Shown here one piece after another: positions 37,512 through 48,363 of a DNA stretch of 64,000 nucleotides (positions within the stretch are counted from its first letter, which is position 1; each line of letters opens with the position of its first letter). This stretch comes from Syngnathus acus (lineage: Eukaryota; Chordata; Actinopteri; Syngnathiformes; Syngnathidae). The stretch covers positions 12,377,693-12,441,692 of the forward strand of contig NC_051088.1 of NCBI RefSeq assembly GCF_901709675.1, read 5' to 3'. The notes under the pieces are model-generated. The model saw only the letters and a program-made list of their open reading frames with translations, was not told the origin of the DNA and did no database searches. Both the position numbers and the translations under genes were made by a program.

Positions 37512-40500
37512 TAAAACAGAGAGATCTTTCCCTGTTCCTGTCACTTCATTTAAATTGGTCTTGAGACGTGATTGAGTTTTCAATCATCTTGGGGAAAACA
37601 AAAACAACATATATCCACGGAAAAATAAATGAAGGGAAAGAAAATAAGGCATCAAATCTGCACGACGGCCAATTCAGCATTTGCAGCAGACGTTTGCAAC
37701 TGTCACATTTGCTGATGGGCAGCAAAAGGAGGATGGAAATATTCCCTCTGCCGCCATTGAAATGCACAGCCACCAGCTGTTATCCTGTCCACTGCGTGGA
37801 CATGGCTGGCTGTCAGCAGCCTGAGCCGGCGCTCTGCCTTGCATACGAAATAGGACGTGGACTGCTATCCCCTCTGGGAGTTCACTTCCTCTGAGCCCCC
37901 TCAGCGGCACCACTGCCCCACCTCGCCCCCGAAACAAGCGGCCTCTTTCGACATTAGCCAAATATCCTGAGGAGCACTAAAAGGGTCCAAGTCTTAACAT
38001 AGAAAATCCCAAATAAATAGACGAGTCAGCATACAGCATTTCAAACCATACAAAGAGTTGTATCATGTCATAAAAATTCAATAGTGCACAAATTATTCCT
38101 CTACCATCTGAACCCTGGCAAATTGACGCAACAAAATGGCCTCTCATTTGTTGTTTGCATTCTTCCAACACAGTCGCTTTTAATGTGTTCTTTTTTGAAG
38201 CCCAGCCACGGTTGTTGATGGACTTGGTGTGTATGCATCTAATCAGACGAGTTTATTCAAATTTCTTATCCAGGGATGTTGATATCTAGTGGGAGATTTG
38301 ATATGTCACCTAGGTAAGGCTGCCTGTCTGCCACCGCTCAATCGGAATTCAAATGCCCGCCCATTGCATTTCTTTTCTGTCTATGGAACATGACAGAAAC
38401 TATTTTAGAAGGTTCAGCATCCACCCACTTCGCCAACAAGCTGGACAATTCCGTCTTGGTTACGGAATGCATTTTATTCCATTTCTATTGTAAACAGGAG
38501 CTGAACACATTGAATTGTATGTCAGGTTAATTACGTGCCGCTAGCTTTTATGGCACAATGTCACACAACTTAGCAATGGCCACATGTGGAACCTGATCTG
38601 GTTTTGGCTGACCAGATCCAAAGTCAAGGAAAGTCGCTACATGTGGGTTTTTTTTTTTATTGATGGGTTCGCAGAGCCAAGAGAGAACCCACAAAGGAAA
38701 AACTCCAAGCAGAAAGACCCCAAACCGGGATTCAAACCATAGTCAAGTACTGCTTTCCTAAGAACACGCCATTTCAAGAAATACTAAAAAGTGAACAGGC
38801 AAATCAATCATTCCCTGTCTTATATGACACTAAAGTAGACAGCTTCGGGGTGGCTTGTTTCACCGTCATCAGCTGAGCTGTTTCCAATTGTCTCTCATAC
38901 CCAACTATCAGAAAGTAAAAGCACGCCCCAAAAGTCATACTTTCAGACTGCTGCATGTGTGTGTCTCGGAAGGAAGCTCTTAGAGGAGTGTCTGCAAGGG
39001 AGGGGTGTGTGTGTGTGTGTGGCAATATCATTTCCTGCGTCTGTCTGCATTGGAGACTGCCGCCGCTGCTGTAACAGACTCATTAATATTCACAGAGGCT
39101 GTAGAGTTCCGCTGCTGACAGCACACAGATGACAGCGTTCCTCGGGAGCTAAAAAGGCATACAGCAGCATAGTCTGGCACTTTCTGCTCACACGCTCCAA
39201 GAACATTTTCAAAGTGCCTCATCTTTGCTTAAATGTGCTGACAAAGGGGAGCTCTGTTGTCGTAAGTTTAGCAATTTTCCTCAACTCCTACCCAGCATGT
39301 ATTCCCTCATTAGCGTTTCTTGAAACGAGGTGCTGGAGGGAGGGGGGGGGGGGTAAAGGAGTCAGATTAAAAAGCAAATGGGCCTTTGGCATAACACTCG
39401 AGTGCCCTGTGGGCTCTTGTATAAAACTCGAAGAGGCCCTTGAAAGTGGGGTCCTTGAGGTGTGCCCACTCTAGCTTGAATGAACGTGTGTGCCAAGAGT
39501 GGCTATTCACCATGCATGGCAGGGACTCTGGCACTCTCCAGGACATGGAGGGTCTCTCGCAGTTCTCTCTCTTTTGCCATGTTACTCTGAGAGAATCTTC
39601 TGTACGGGACAGAAGACGAGATGCTCCCAAACACTCTTTGCTTTCTCGGTCTGATCAAACCAAGTGTTTTGCCCCACGAGTCCACTTCGGTGGCAATCAG
39701 ACCAGAGGAAAAGGTAGATAAGGGAGGGGGAGGACCAGTGTGTGTGTGTGTGTGTGTCAGAGGTGGGTTGCTGGCCTGGGGTAGGTGGATGTTTGGGGGA
39801 GGGGTGGGCCCGATGTTTGCTGAATGCTCTCCTTTGTTGGGATCATATTATGTTTCCACCACAATACTTCTAAACCCTGCTTCATCAACCCCATTCATGT
39901 GTAACAGTTCATGCAAATGACATCACTAGTCTTTTTTTCCTGGGGGTGGGGTGGGGGTGGGATTCCTTTATCAATCTCCCACACAAACTTCTCCCTTTCT
40001 CCTCCTACCGGCACATCACTTGTCTCATTAAAATGCATTCATCGAGTTTTACACGTCTGTCATTTTGCTCATATTTGACATTTCTCGTCAACATCGGATC
40101 GTCGTAGTTGGAGATATAAAACAAAAATAGCCACTTATTTCAGTAAAACGAGAAAGAAATGCGCTGTCACAAATCGTTTCGCATGAAATGCAACATGCAC
40201 GCTCTTACAGTCATAACACCGGGCAACGAAGATTGCGCACACAGAAACGATACAAAGCACCGTTAAAACTGAAGTTTTCCACTGGCGTGCAGAGGAAGAT
40301 GTAATTTCATCAGAAGTGGTTTCTTTCATTTCACCTCAACTAGATCTTGCGTTTACACAGTCCTTGTGAGGCATTTGTTGGTAAATGGGATCGTATTTAC
40401 AGTAAGGCTCAATAAAACTGAGCCTGAGAGGTGTTTCGCCCTGCAGATAATGACTTTATTGCCACCAAAGGTGTTTTAGGGTCTTCATTGTATAGGGCGT

Positions 40501-40744
40501 AATTAGTAATAACATGCCAATGATGACCAAACACTCATTAAAAACACACACATACAACCATGCATTAGCACAGTTTTCCATTTGTTTTCCAATTTGGGGG
40601 ATTGTTGGATAAAAAAAACACATCCATCCATTTTCTATATCCTTGTTGCTTAAATACATATTTTTGTTGACAGATTGTGCAACCTGCAGCAAGTGTCACT
40701 TTAAGAATGTGGGCAGACACCTTGTTAAAACAGATCGCAGATTC

Positions 40745-40764
40745 TTTTTTTTTTTTTTTTTTTT
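40745..40764. repeat. T homopolymer in SKI intron 1
   Basis: About 19 T bases on the + strand, i.e. an A run on the SKI sense strand about 40 nt after the donor. The minus-strand open frame reads through it into meaningless Lys residues, which marks the end of genuine coding sequence. Confidence 0.85.
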
Positions 40765-40804
40765 GAATGACACGTAAAGAGTCACGCCAAGTTGGCCAAC
40801 TTAC

Positions 40805-41713
40805 CCTGGACGATAGTTTCCTCTTGTACTTGTTGGCGAAATCAAACTTCTCCTTGATTTCGTCCAGGAGCTGCTCCAGGCGGCTCTTCTCCTCCTTGCC
40901 CGTGTAATCCTGGCCCAGGAGGACGTAGGCCCTCCAGTTGGCCGAGTCGAAGCCCCAGTGGCAAGTCCTGTTCTCCTGCGCCTTGTGGCTGTGCACCACG
41001 AACTTGTGCGTGGGGTACATGAGTCTGCAGTCCATGCACTGGATGCACGCTGCGTTGGGGCTGGTGTACAACTCGGGAACGAACAAGCCCTTGCACTTGC
41101 CGAAGCACTCGTGGTAGATTTTGAAGCTCCTCTCGGTGAGCTCCAGCTCCAGCGCTCCTCCGCTGCTTGCCTCCTTCTTGCAGCGAGGCGGATAAGCGCC
41201 CCCGTAGATGAGCGCGTTGCACAGCCGCTCGGCGTCCGTCTTGGTGATGAGGCCGCAGGAGGGCGCCGAAAAGGGCAGGATCCCCATGACTTTGAGGATC
41301 TCCAGCTGGTCGGCGGTGCACCGGGAGCAGTAGATGTGCAGCTCGTCGCACACAGAGTTGATCTGCTGCAGGCTGAAGTCCCGCAGCACCGTGTTGAGGA
41401 TCTGGGGAAGACACAGGCGCTTCTCCCCTCCGACCACGAAGCACGAGATGGTCTCGCCTTCCAGGACCGTCTCGCACCTCTCCGTGGAGCGGTCCGACGG
41501 GATGAAGAGCGGCCCGGGCATCACTGGCGGCGGCAGATGCTGCAGGACCGGCTCGGGCTCCTTCCCGTCCTTCTTGAAAAGAAGCTCATGTTGCCAGCGG
41601 GCAGAAAAGGCAGCCGGCCCCCCTAGCGAGCTCATAGAGCTGAGGTGAAACTGCTTGAGAGTTTGTTGCAGTCCCGGATGAGGCTGGAAGCTCTGCCGAC
41701 TTACAGTCTCCAT
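40805..41713 (-). CDS. ski: SKI proto-oncogene, coding exon 1 (N-terminal 303 residues)
   Basis: SKI is a nuclear co-repressor that binds SMAD2/3 and SMAD4 and recruits NCoR/HDAC to silence TGF-beta/BMP targets. The exon starts at ATG 41713 in a good context (AAC before, G after) and runs 303 codons in phase 0 to a GTAAG donor at 40804-40800. Near-identical family blocks are visible: FQPHPGLQ (residues 9-16) and the receptor-SMAD-binding [12 protein letters not shown] (25-36). The Dachshund-homology domain spans about 72-172, including [13 protein letters not shown] and the [19 protein letters not shown] region. The SAND-like SMAD4-binding domain spans about 188-275, with Cys/His ligands in [16 protein letters not shown] and [13 protein letters not shown]. 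Human exon 1 also ends just after the KYKR segment. The coiled-coil exons are not in the window. Teleosts can carry two ski paralogues, and I cannot tell which this is. The segment between PGL and the DHD is shorter than in human. Confidence 0.96.
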
Positions 41714-42300
41714 GTTTTCCCCGCAACTTTACCAGCGAACACCCCTCTTGTCTTCGACCCGGGACCACGAGCGTCTTGTCGCGCCTGAGACGGATAAATC
41801 CACCGCGTCCGATAATTGGCCAAAACTTTGAAGCACTTCATCAAACATTTAATTATAATAAAAAAAAATAAGTCCCCGTGGGCAAGTTCACGCCTGCATT
41901 CCCGTGAAGAGTGAATGAACACCGGTCAGTCGCTTTCTGAAGCGGCTCTCAGACAGTCCATGTCGGATAGAAGAATGGGGCTGGCTTTCCAAACTCCACA
42001 AAAAGTTCCCAGCGTCCAATTCCGCAGGATAAAGGGCGAAAACAAATGAAAAGCGATTGTCGAAAGTCGATATTAGTTGGATTCAAATCCAACTTAAGCG
42101 GCTCTTTCCGCTCTCAAGGACCGCTCCGACAGCCCCCGCAGTTCACTGTGACTGTATGGAGATGAGCGCTCGCTCTCTTTCTCTTCCCCCTCCTCTCTCT
42201 CGCTCGCTTTCTCTCTCTCTCTCCCAGTCTGCGTCTCTCGGTCACGCGCACGCGCTCCCCTCCCCTCCGTGTTTGTGTGTCTGGCTCAGTCATTGAATCC
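41714..42300 (-). promoter_or_regulatory. SKI 5' UTR and probable promoter region
   Basis: This is upstream of the SKI start on the minus strand. It contains scattered CpGs and ends in a 60-bp CT-rich tract (about 42166-42230), which reads GA-rich on the SKI sense strand. No TATA box or exact start site can be assigned. SKI and the FAAP20 exons point away from each other, so this is one side of a divergent intergenic region. Confidence 0.5.
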
Positions 42301-42520
42301 TAGCCAGGAATGTGAGTGACTCTGCAGGCACGGCTGTTCCAGGGACAAGCCTCCACTCCCTCGCTTCGGCCCGCAAACAGGCAGCAATCTATCTGTCTCT
42401 CCGTCCATCCATCCATCCGAATTTTAAGTGTACCTAATATACACAATACAGAAAAATAAAGTCCATTAACCGACTTGTATCTGACCTAGTACGCTCGAAG
42501 CTTCTGTCCTTACGGTAGCC

Positions 42521-42842
42521 CTTGTCATGGAACGGATGGAGCAGGGCGACCGAATGCAGCTTGGACCAGGGTTTATTGAGCAAACTCAAAAGGAAAACTG
42601 ACACAACTTAACAAAACAATAACTGGACTGACTGACCTGGACGTGAGACAAGAAGACTACAGACGTAAAGACATGACAACAACAATGATCCGACAGGGAG
42701 ACAGGACTTAAATACAAAACAGGTAACAAGAGGTAGGTGACTGTGGTTACATTGATTGAGGTGACACAGGAGGGGAGGGGCGACGCGAACAGAAACCATG
42801 GTAACAAGACATAAAAAAGCAACCGGGGACGAATCGTGACAG
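42521..42842. mobile_element. Probable non-autonomous interspersed repeat between SKI and FAAP20
   Basis: The unit opens with TTGTCATGGAACG and closes with CGAATCGTGACAG, giving short imperfect inverted ends (TGTCAYG). The body has the phrases CCAGGGTTTATTGAGCAAAC, GGACTTAAATACAAAACAGG and CCATGGTAACAAGACAT. This order resembles a very common fish repeat that ends in GTGACAG. Only one copy is in the window, so the call rests on recall and boundaries are approximate. Confidence 0.55.
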
Positions 42843-44967
42843 TCCTATTCAAGTACTATATCGGCCAGTTGTACATAATCGTGTATAATAGAAAATGTCT
42901 AAAAAAAAAAAGAAAAGAAAAAACCTTGGAGACCATGTGGACAAAACTGCACAAATTCTTGATAACAGCTTTGAATTCATGTTTGGTGTCAGATTGAATA
43001 TCTTGCAGAGTTAAGGAGAATGCATATCTCTTTGCGTGTGTGTCTGCGTGCGTGCGCCTGTGTGTGTGCGCGCGCGTGCGCGTGCGTGCCTATTCTAAAA
43101 GCCAAATGCTTTTTTTCCCCCTCAATGTAAAAATGAGGCTACCCACTATATTGTGTGACACATCCGCATGACTGGCTGGCCAAGGGTGACTCGCGAACTC
43201 AAAGTCCTTACTTCCACTCAGTTTCTCTCCGAATGTTAATACAGGAAGTGTCAGAATGAAAGTTGGTGGCGAATAACCAAAACCAAGTGACTCAACGTGA
43301 CAAGTTCAACTTCAAGGGGGAAGTACTGTAGTTGGCTGCTCTGGTGGCGCCCCCCAGCCAGGCACTGCCGTCACTGCAACTCCAGGCATGAAATCCCAAT
43401 GCAAATACTAAGTAGCTAGAGAATCCTTATGAACCTCAACATCAAGTTAAAATATAATTGGTCCTACACTTTAAAAAAAACCATTCCCCTGACGGATTTG
43501 ATGGGTAAAGCAAACTCCTCCTGTCACGTCAGCATGCTATAATTATCAGACTTTCCAAGAACTGCCTGCACAAATTACATCGTCATCATAAGCATGTAAT
43601 GCTAAAGTCATTTGCAGAGACGGCAAGTGCATGTATGTACGATGTTCTGTTTGGCACCACGGTTACCAAATAGTAAGAAGGCTCCATTGAACAGAATCAG
43701 CTTCATACAAAACCAATCAATGCAGCCATTTGTCCACCTTCCACTGCTAGTTTGAGGTCATCTTAAACGGCACGGCAATCTGCCGGTCTTTCTCAAATCA
43801 TATTGCAACTCAAGGACATTGACTTCCACAACTCCTTGCCTGTCAATTGAAAAAGAAAACCTGTTAACAAATTCCTTCTGCTCTACGCTAAAGTAGCATT
43901 GTAGCTCACATTGAAAGTGTGTATGGAATAAATAGTAGGAAATAATCATATCAAAGGCAAAGTTTAATAAGACTTGAAAAAAAAGATATGCATCAAATAC
44001 CTTCACAAGATTGAGTGTGTGCGTGTGTGTACAGTATATACTATATAAAGCGTATACACACAATACTCCATACAGATCTTTGGTTGTTAACATTGTGCAA
44101 GTGATCATAAAGGCGCCGGTCGGTGTATAACTATTGCCATGGTCTCCATGGCAGCAGAACACCAAACAGCATCACGTGGGATGAATGACATCAGGTTTCT
44201 TTCCTGGCGCTGGTTGTCTTTTTCTCAGCGTAGCACGATGTACCACAGGAACAGACCACCGGTCCGCTCCACTGTTTCACTGTAAAGCTCGAAAAACAGA
44301 TCAGCTCACGTCAGCTCTTCTGTAATGGTCCTTCTGGAATACCGATTTCATACAGTTCCTGGCCAAAGAATGTGGTCACCAAATTTTAAAGTGGTAGGTT
44401 GCCCCATAACGTTGTTTTCCTTTTTGGTATTAAGCTCCTCTCTTCTTTGTTTTCTAAGTGTTCTCTTTTCCTTTCCATTGCATAAGCTTAGCCAATCTCC
44501 ATTGGTCTCCATGCTGGCCAAAAGCTTAGAGGGCTCGGAAATTCCCACCACTATTTTGTCACATTTCCACTTTATGTGTGCCCTCACAAAGGAAACAAAG
44601 TATTATGTTTCAACTGGTGTTCTTGGTGTAACCCATTGAAATGTACACAGAGAGGACATCCAAATGAAAGAGTGGTGTAATATATGCGATCATGTCAAAC
44701 TCAAACACGCCTGCAATATTATTGAGAAGGACGACCACATGGTATCTATCAATGGTTAGTGTACTCAAGGTCACGGTTCTCAAGTCCCTGTAAAGTTGTT
44801 TTTCACTTGCACATTCTGTACGTAACATGAATTCCCTGGTGATAGGGCTTCTTTTTTAGGGTTAGGGTTATTGGTTTCATATTAATGTCAGCTTTTCAAA
44901 CTAGGGTTAGAGTTCGAAAATAGGGTTTTAAACTAGAGTTTGGGCAGTGTTTCTGCTTTTGTTTTAG
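42843..44967. other. SKI-FAAP20 divergent intergenic region; upstream FAAP20 exon(s) not located
   Basis: The N-terminal FANCA-binding part of FAAP20 should lie here or nearby on the + strand, but no convincing exon could be identified. Imperfect TG/CG repeats occur at 43036-43090. Telomere-like GGGTTA and AGGGTT units cluster at 44855-44930 just before the FAAP20 acceptor. Confidence 0.4.
43036..43090. repeat. Imperfect (TG/CG)n tract
   Basis: TGTGTG, TGCGTGCG and CGCGCG units of alternating purine and pyrimidine, about 55 bp, directly visible. Confidence 0.85.
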
Positions 44968-45446
44968 GAAGCCACATCACCAGCGCCGGATGAACAACGT
45001 CGGTGCAACTTGAGCACAGAGGTTCCTCCCTTTCCTGAAGCACCTCGAGCATCCCAACAGTGTCCTGATCCCCCGGCCACCTCCGTCCAGCAGATCAAAG
45101 CCGGACCGGACATTGCCAACGTGTGGCTCGCCTCTCTCGGTCAGCGAGAGCCCAAGGTCAACATTCTGACCGCGCAAGCTCGTTCCCAAAAAAATGATAG
45201 GTTTCCCGATGCCATCGCCGGGCCCTCAGGTGTAGCAAGAAAAGGAAAAAAGCAAGAGATGGGAAAGAGACCGATGGTGCCACTCTTTTCCTTAAAAAGT
45301 CAACCTCTGGATCAAAAGGAGAATAGGATTGTGGAGCTGATGGAGACTGATGAGCACGAAGAAAAGAAGGACAGTGAGAGAAAAAGTCAAGAAGCTCAAG
45401 AAAATTTGAAGAGTTGCCCCATGTGCCTGCTGGCACTGATGGGTGA
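44968..45446 (+). CDS. faap20: FAAP20 penultimate coding exon
   Basis: It is open from the acceptor AG at 44966-44967 and contains the CPMC zinc-ligand pair near its end (45415-45426). It is rich in Pro, Lys, Glu and Ser, which fits the disordered linker of this family. The 3' boundary is chosen so that the UBZ frame is kept. Ending at 45442 instead would use the GTGAGT donor. Confidence 0.7.
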
Positions 45447-45662
45447 GTCATTTGTGCAATACTGCCTCAAACTGTTTTGTCTTTGTAGATATCTTGCACA
45501 TTTGCATGACTTTTACCAGGTTTTGAAAAGCAAACGTATTTATTTATTCATCTTAGCACGCATTAATCTTGTGCTTCCTGTCCCCCCAGGGCCTCCCAGA
45601 TGGACCGTGATGGCCACCTGGCTCAGTGTCTGTCAGAGATGAATGTGGACATGAGCTGGTGA
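44968..45662 (+). CDS. faap20: FAAP20 (Fanconi anaemia core complex-associated protein 20), last two coding exons
   Basis: FAAP20 binds FANCA in the Fanconi anaemia core complex and links it to ubiquitin at DNA crosslinks through a C-terminal UBZ4 zinc finger. The first exon here starts after TTTTGTTTTAG (44957-44967) and is open in phase 0. It encodes a low-complexity linker, then LKSCPMC. The last exon starts after CCCCCCAG (45582-45589) and encodes SQMDRDGHLAQC and a C-terminal DMSW, ending at TGA 45660-45662. Human FAAP20 ends in the same way, with CPMC, 15 residues, HLAQC, and a final Trp. Using the donor at 45447 joins the exons in frame with exactly 15 residues between CPMC and His. 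The stronger-looking donor 4 nt upstream breaks the frame. The gene lies between SKI and PRKCZ as in human. N-terminal exons were not found. Confidence 0.85.
45443..45450 (+). other. faap20: Tandem 5' splice sites 4 nt apart in FAAP20
   Basis: GTGAGTCA contains two GT dinucleotides, at 45443 and 45447. The upstream site GTGAGT is near consensus but leads to a frameshifted ending (GPPRWTVMATWLSVCQR) without the His/Cys zinc ligands. The downstream site GTCATT is weaker but gives the complete UBZ4 finger. Confidence 0.6.
45590..45662 (+). CDS. faap20: FAAP20 terminal coding exon (UBZ4 C-terminal half)
   Basis: A 73-nt coding segment after a strong polypyrimidine/AG acceptor. It supplies one base of a split codon, then 23 codons and TGA. 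The His and Cys zinc ligands in GHLAQC and the final Trp are all present. The Trp is part of the ubiquitin-contacting tail in the human protein. Confidence 0.85.
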
Positions 45663-46031
45663 GCTCCGAGCAGCCCCCGATGTGCCGAATGCATTCAGCG
45701 GGCACAAGTGATGCGTTTGCAGGCAGTCAGGAGACGTTCAAGCTTTCCCCATAATTCGGCTGCACTGTGGTCATGAAAGTTTTGATGATTATTTCAGATG
45801 TTGTGTCTTATTTAATCCTTCAATGAGAAATTTTTATTTTGATGCTGGAAACGGAGCTGCCAGGTATAAAATCTAAAAAAGAAAAAGACCTGCAGATAGC
45901 TGGGCGATCCCTGAATGGGGTTGCAGTTCTTTCATCAAAAAAATGTCAATTTAAAATACGAATGCAGAACATTTTGTTCCTTTCATTTTGTTTTGACAAA
46001 GAGCAAAGGGTCACAACGTCATGAATGTTAC

Positions 46032-46092
46032 AATAAAGCAAGTTAGTGCTGGCAACCTTGAATAATATTTTGAGCTAGAAATTGGAAATAAA
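46032..46092 (+). promoter_or_regulatory. Candidate FAAP20 poly(A) signals
   Basis: Two AATAAA hexamers, at 46032-46037 and 46087-46092, lie 370-430 nt after the FAAP20 stop codon. They are the first good candidates downstream. Use of either is inferred. Confidence 0.5.
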
Positions 46093-48363
46093 GCAAGGAG
46101 TATTGTACAAATTGAATTTTCGGTCTAACAGCTGAGAGAAACCAGAAGAGGAGACTTGCGTCAGTCAGTTTTAAAGCAAACATACACTCAAACGCCAATC
46201 TAAGCATTCAAATTCTGATGCACGTAAAAGAGTCAAAGGTTTACATAAAAGCAATATTATTTTTAATTCTTACACATATATACAAAGACGCAGAGAAGAA
46301 AAATAACAATCAGATCAAACAAATGTGTATACATGTACTTCAACGTTATGATTATTTTTGATTCCCAGCACACTGCTGTTCTTTTGGTTCTGCCGCTCCT
46401 CGCTGCTATGCGATGCGATCCAAATGTCCAAGATGGGTCCCTCAAGGGAGGAAACACTTCAAATGAGATGGCAGATGAGGAAGATTGCTGAAATATCCAA
46501 GTGCTAGCTTGCCTGTGTGTGTTTTTATTCACGGTCTTTCTAACTGCTTCATTATCGCTGCCCGCGCTATCTTTCTCTCTGCATGTCAAGGCCTGCAGCG
46601 AAATGAGAACCTTTGACTCTGGATCCACTAATTAATCCTATTATGGAGTGAATAAAATAATCAAGGGTCAGATTTCATCAACTAATTCTCAGCCAATCGA
46701 GACATTTTCCTTGTAAGTGTATTTTTTTTTTATTTATTTTTTTTTTTAAAGGGAAAATGCTAATTTAGATGTATAAAGGAAGTATTTGATTTGATGGAGA
46801 TATACCAGAGCTGCACAACTTTGAAATTGCAACATTTTGATAAGGGTGGCGGAAGCAAACATTCCTCATTTGGTTTTTAAAATGGACAGATTCATTCATA
46901 GATGAGGTTAGAAAAAATTTACAACAGTTCATTTAATATTAAAATAATTTAATCTTTTTAATGATGAATTACAATGAATCAACTGATTATTTAATGTAAA
47001 ATCAATTCAAATGCAAGTCAGTTTTAGGAATGACCATACTTTTGCCCACGCCTAATTTACACATACTTGGAAGGTGCTAATAGAGAGAACTTTAGCCTCC
47101 AATTTAAAATACTGCTGCCAGTGGATGTTTTCAGGGCTTGTGAAACCTTATTTTTAATGGAACAAACAATTTGTGAATAATTAATCTGCCAGCCTATATT
47201 AATCTAATTGCAACAACAAAAGCAGTTATATAAAACATTCACACCATGTAATAGAAACGAAGAACCTTACAATTTGTCAGCAAGCGTATTAAAACCAATG
47301 ACCAAAACAACAACGGCCATATCTGGGAAAAAAACAACTCAGAAAAATGTTTAAAAAAAAAAAAAAAAAAAACTGCCAAACACGACTCCATCCAGTTTCT
47401 ATGACATTCCTGTTCAGGGTTGGAGGGCAAGCTGGAGGCGCTGCTTCACATCTGGCTCACGTGGAGTCGAACAATTTCTGGCACCTGTGAACAACTGTTC
47501 CATCCCCGGACCCTTGGGCTGTTCCGTGTTTTCAGTGAATTCACATGTATGGGAATAAAAGTAAGAACACAACTGTAAATAGACAGAGTGCATTTTGACA
47601 GTGAAAAAATAGGAAGTCTTGTGAAAAGATCAAATTAGCACTATCCAGAACAACGTTCAGCAAGCCAAGACCTTGTTCCAGCACAACCAGCCAGCACCGA
47701 GGTATTTACAATCGGCTGCAGTGACGGAATTGGCACTGAAAAGCAACAAACACAATGGTTAAGAATTTTTTTTTTTTTTTTTTTTACTAAATATTGATAT
47801 CAGAGATGCAAGTCAACTCAATTCTAAGGATGACAATTTTGAACTTGACACCATGGAACTAGTTTTTCCAATATTCGTAAAATTCAAATAAATCAATAAG
47901 TGTCCCAGAATGGATTGCGTACATGATTCATCTGTGAAGAACGATATAGAAGAAAACACGCGTATATTTAAAAACAGTGACCAATAAAGGATGATTTATT
48001 CCATTGAAATAATGGTGCTGATTTCTGACACCACCAACTAAATATGTGCTAATTCTGTCCCTAATGAGCACAATGACATAGCGGTGAACATTTGAAACAT
48101 TATCACTCAACTACAATCTTGTACACACAAATGACCTTCTGCATTCTGTATTTGTGCTGTTGAGTGTTCAATAAACGGAGGTTGCCACAATCTTATGGAG
48201 GCACATCTTAAGCAGGGTACACACATACTCGTTTTTAAACTCCAAACACACCACGAGATAATCTGGCAGGAGAATTTTTTTCAAGACAACTGAGCCTTTG
48301 CTGAGAAATGCTCAAATGAAGCCAGATTGTTCGTAGGTGTGTACCAAGCTTTGCAATCTAAAC
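46093..48363. other. FAAP20-PRKCZ convergent intergenic region
   Basis: No exon is recognised. A and T runs of about 20 nt occur at 47350-47371 and 47766-47785. The PRKCZ 3' UTR may extend into this region on the minus strand, but no convincing signal fixes its end. Confidence 0.45.

Larger units (their letters stand above)
35186..40804. other. Gene-free stretch, SKI intron 1 adjacent to the exon 1 donor
   Basis: No further SKI exon is recognised. The stretch has an AT-rich island (36300-36440), an AAAT tetramer repeat (37484-37511), short TG runs (39005-39021, 39738-39757) and a T run (40745-40764) just inside the intron. CATCCATCCATTTTCTATA at about 40621 resembles the edge of a common fish interspersed repeat. 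Confidence 0.55.

Noticed and set aside
40565-40804. Extension of the SKI open frame to residue 382
   Set aside because: It runs past a good GTAAG donor into a T/A homopolymer and intron sequence. Human SKI exon 1 ends at the same place.
40842-41626. Long open frames on the + strand (40958-41626) and in a second minus-strand frame (40842-41477)
   Set aside because: They overlap SKI exon 1, whose protein is almost identical to the family. The other frames are open only because this exon is GC-rich.
45447-45642. Unspliced FAAP20 frame continuing to 45642
   Set aside because: It reads through an intron with clear donor and acceptor sites and misses the conserved UBZ half, which is in the next frame.
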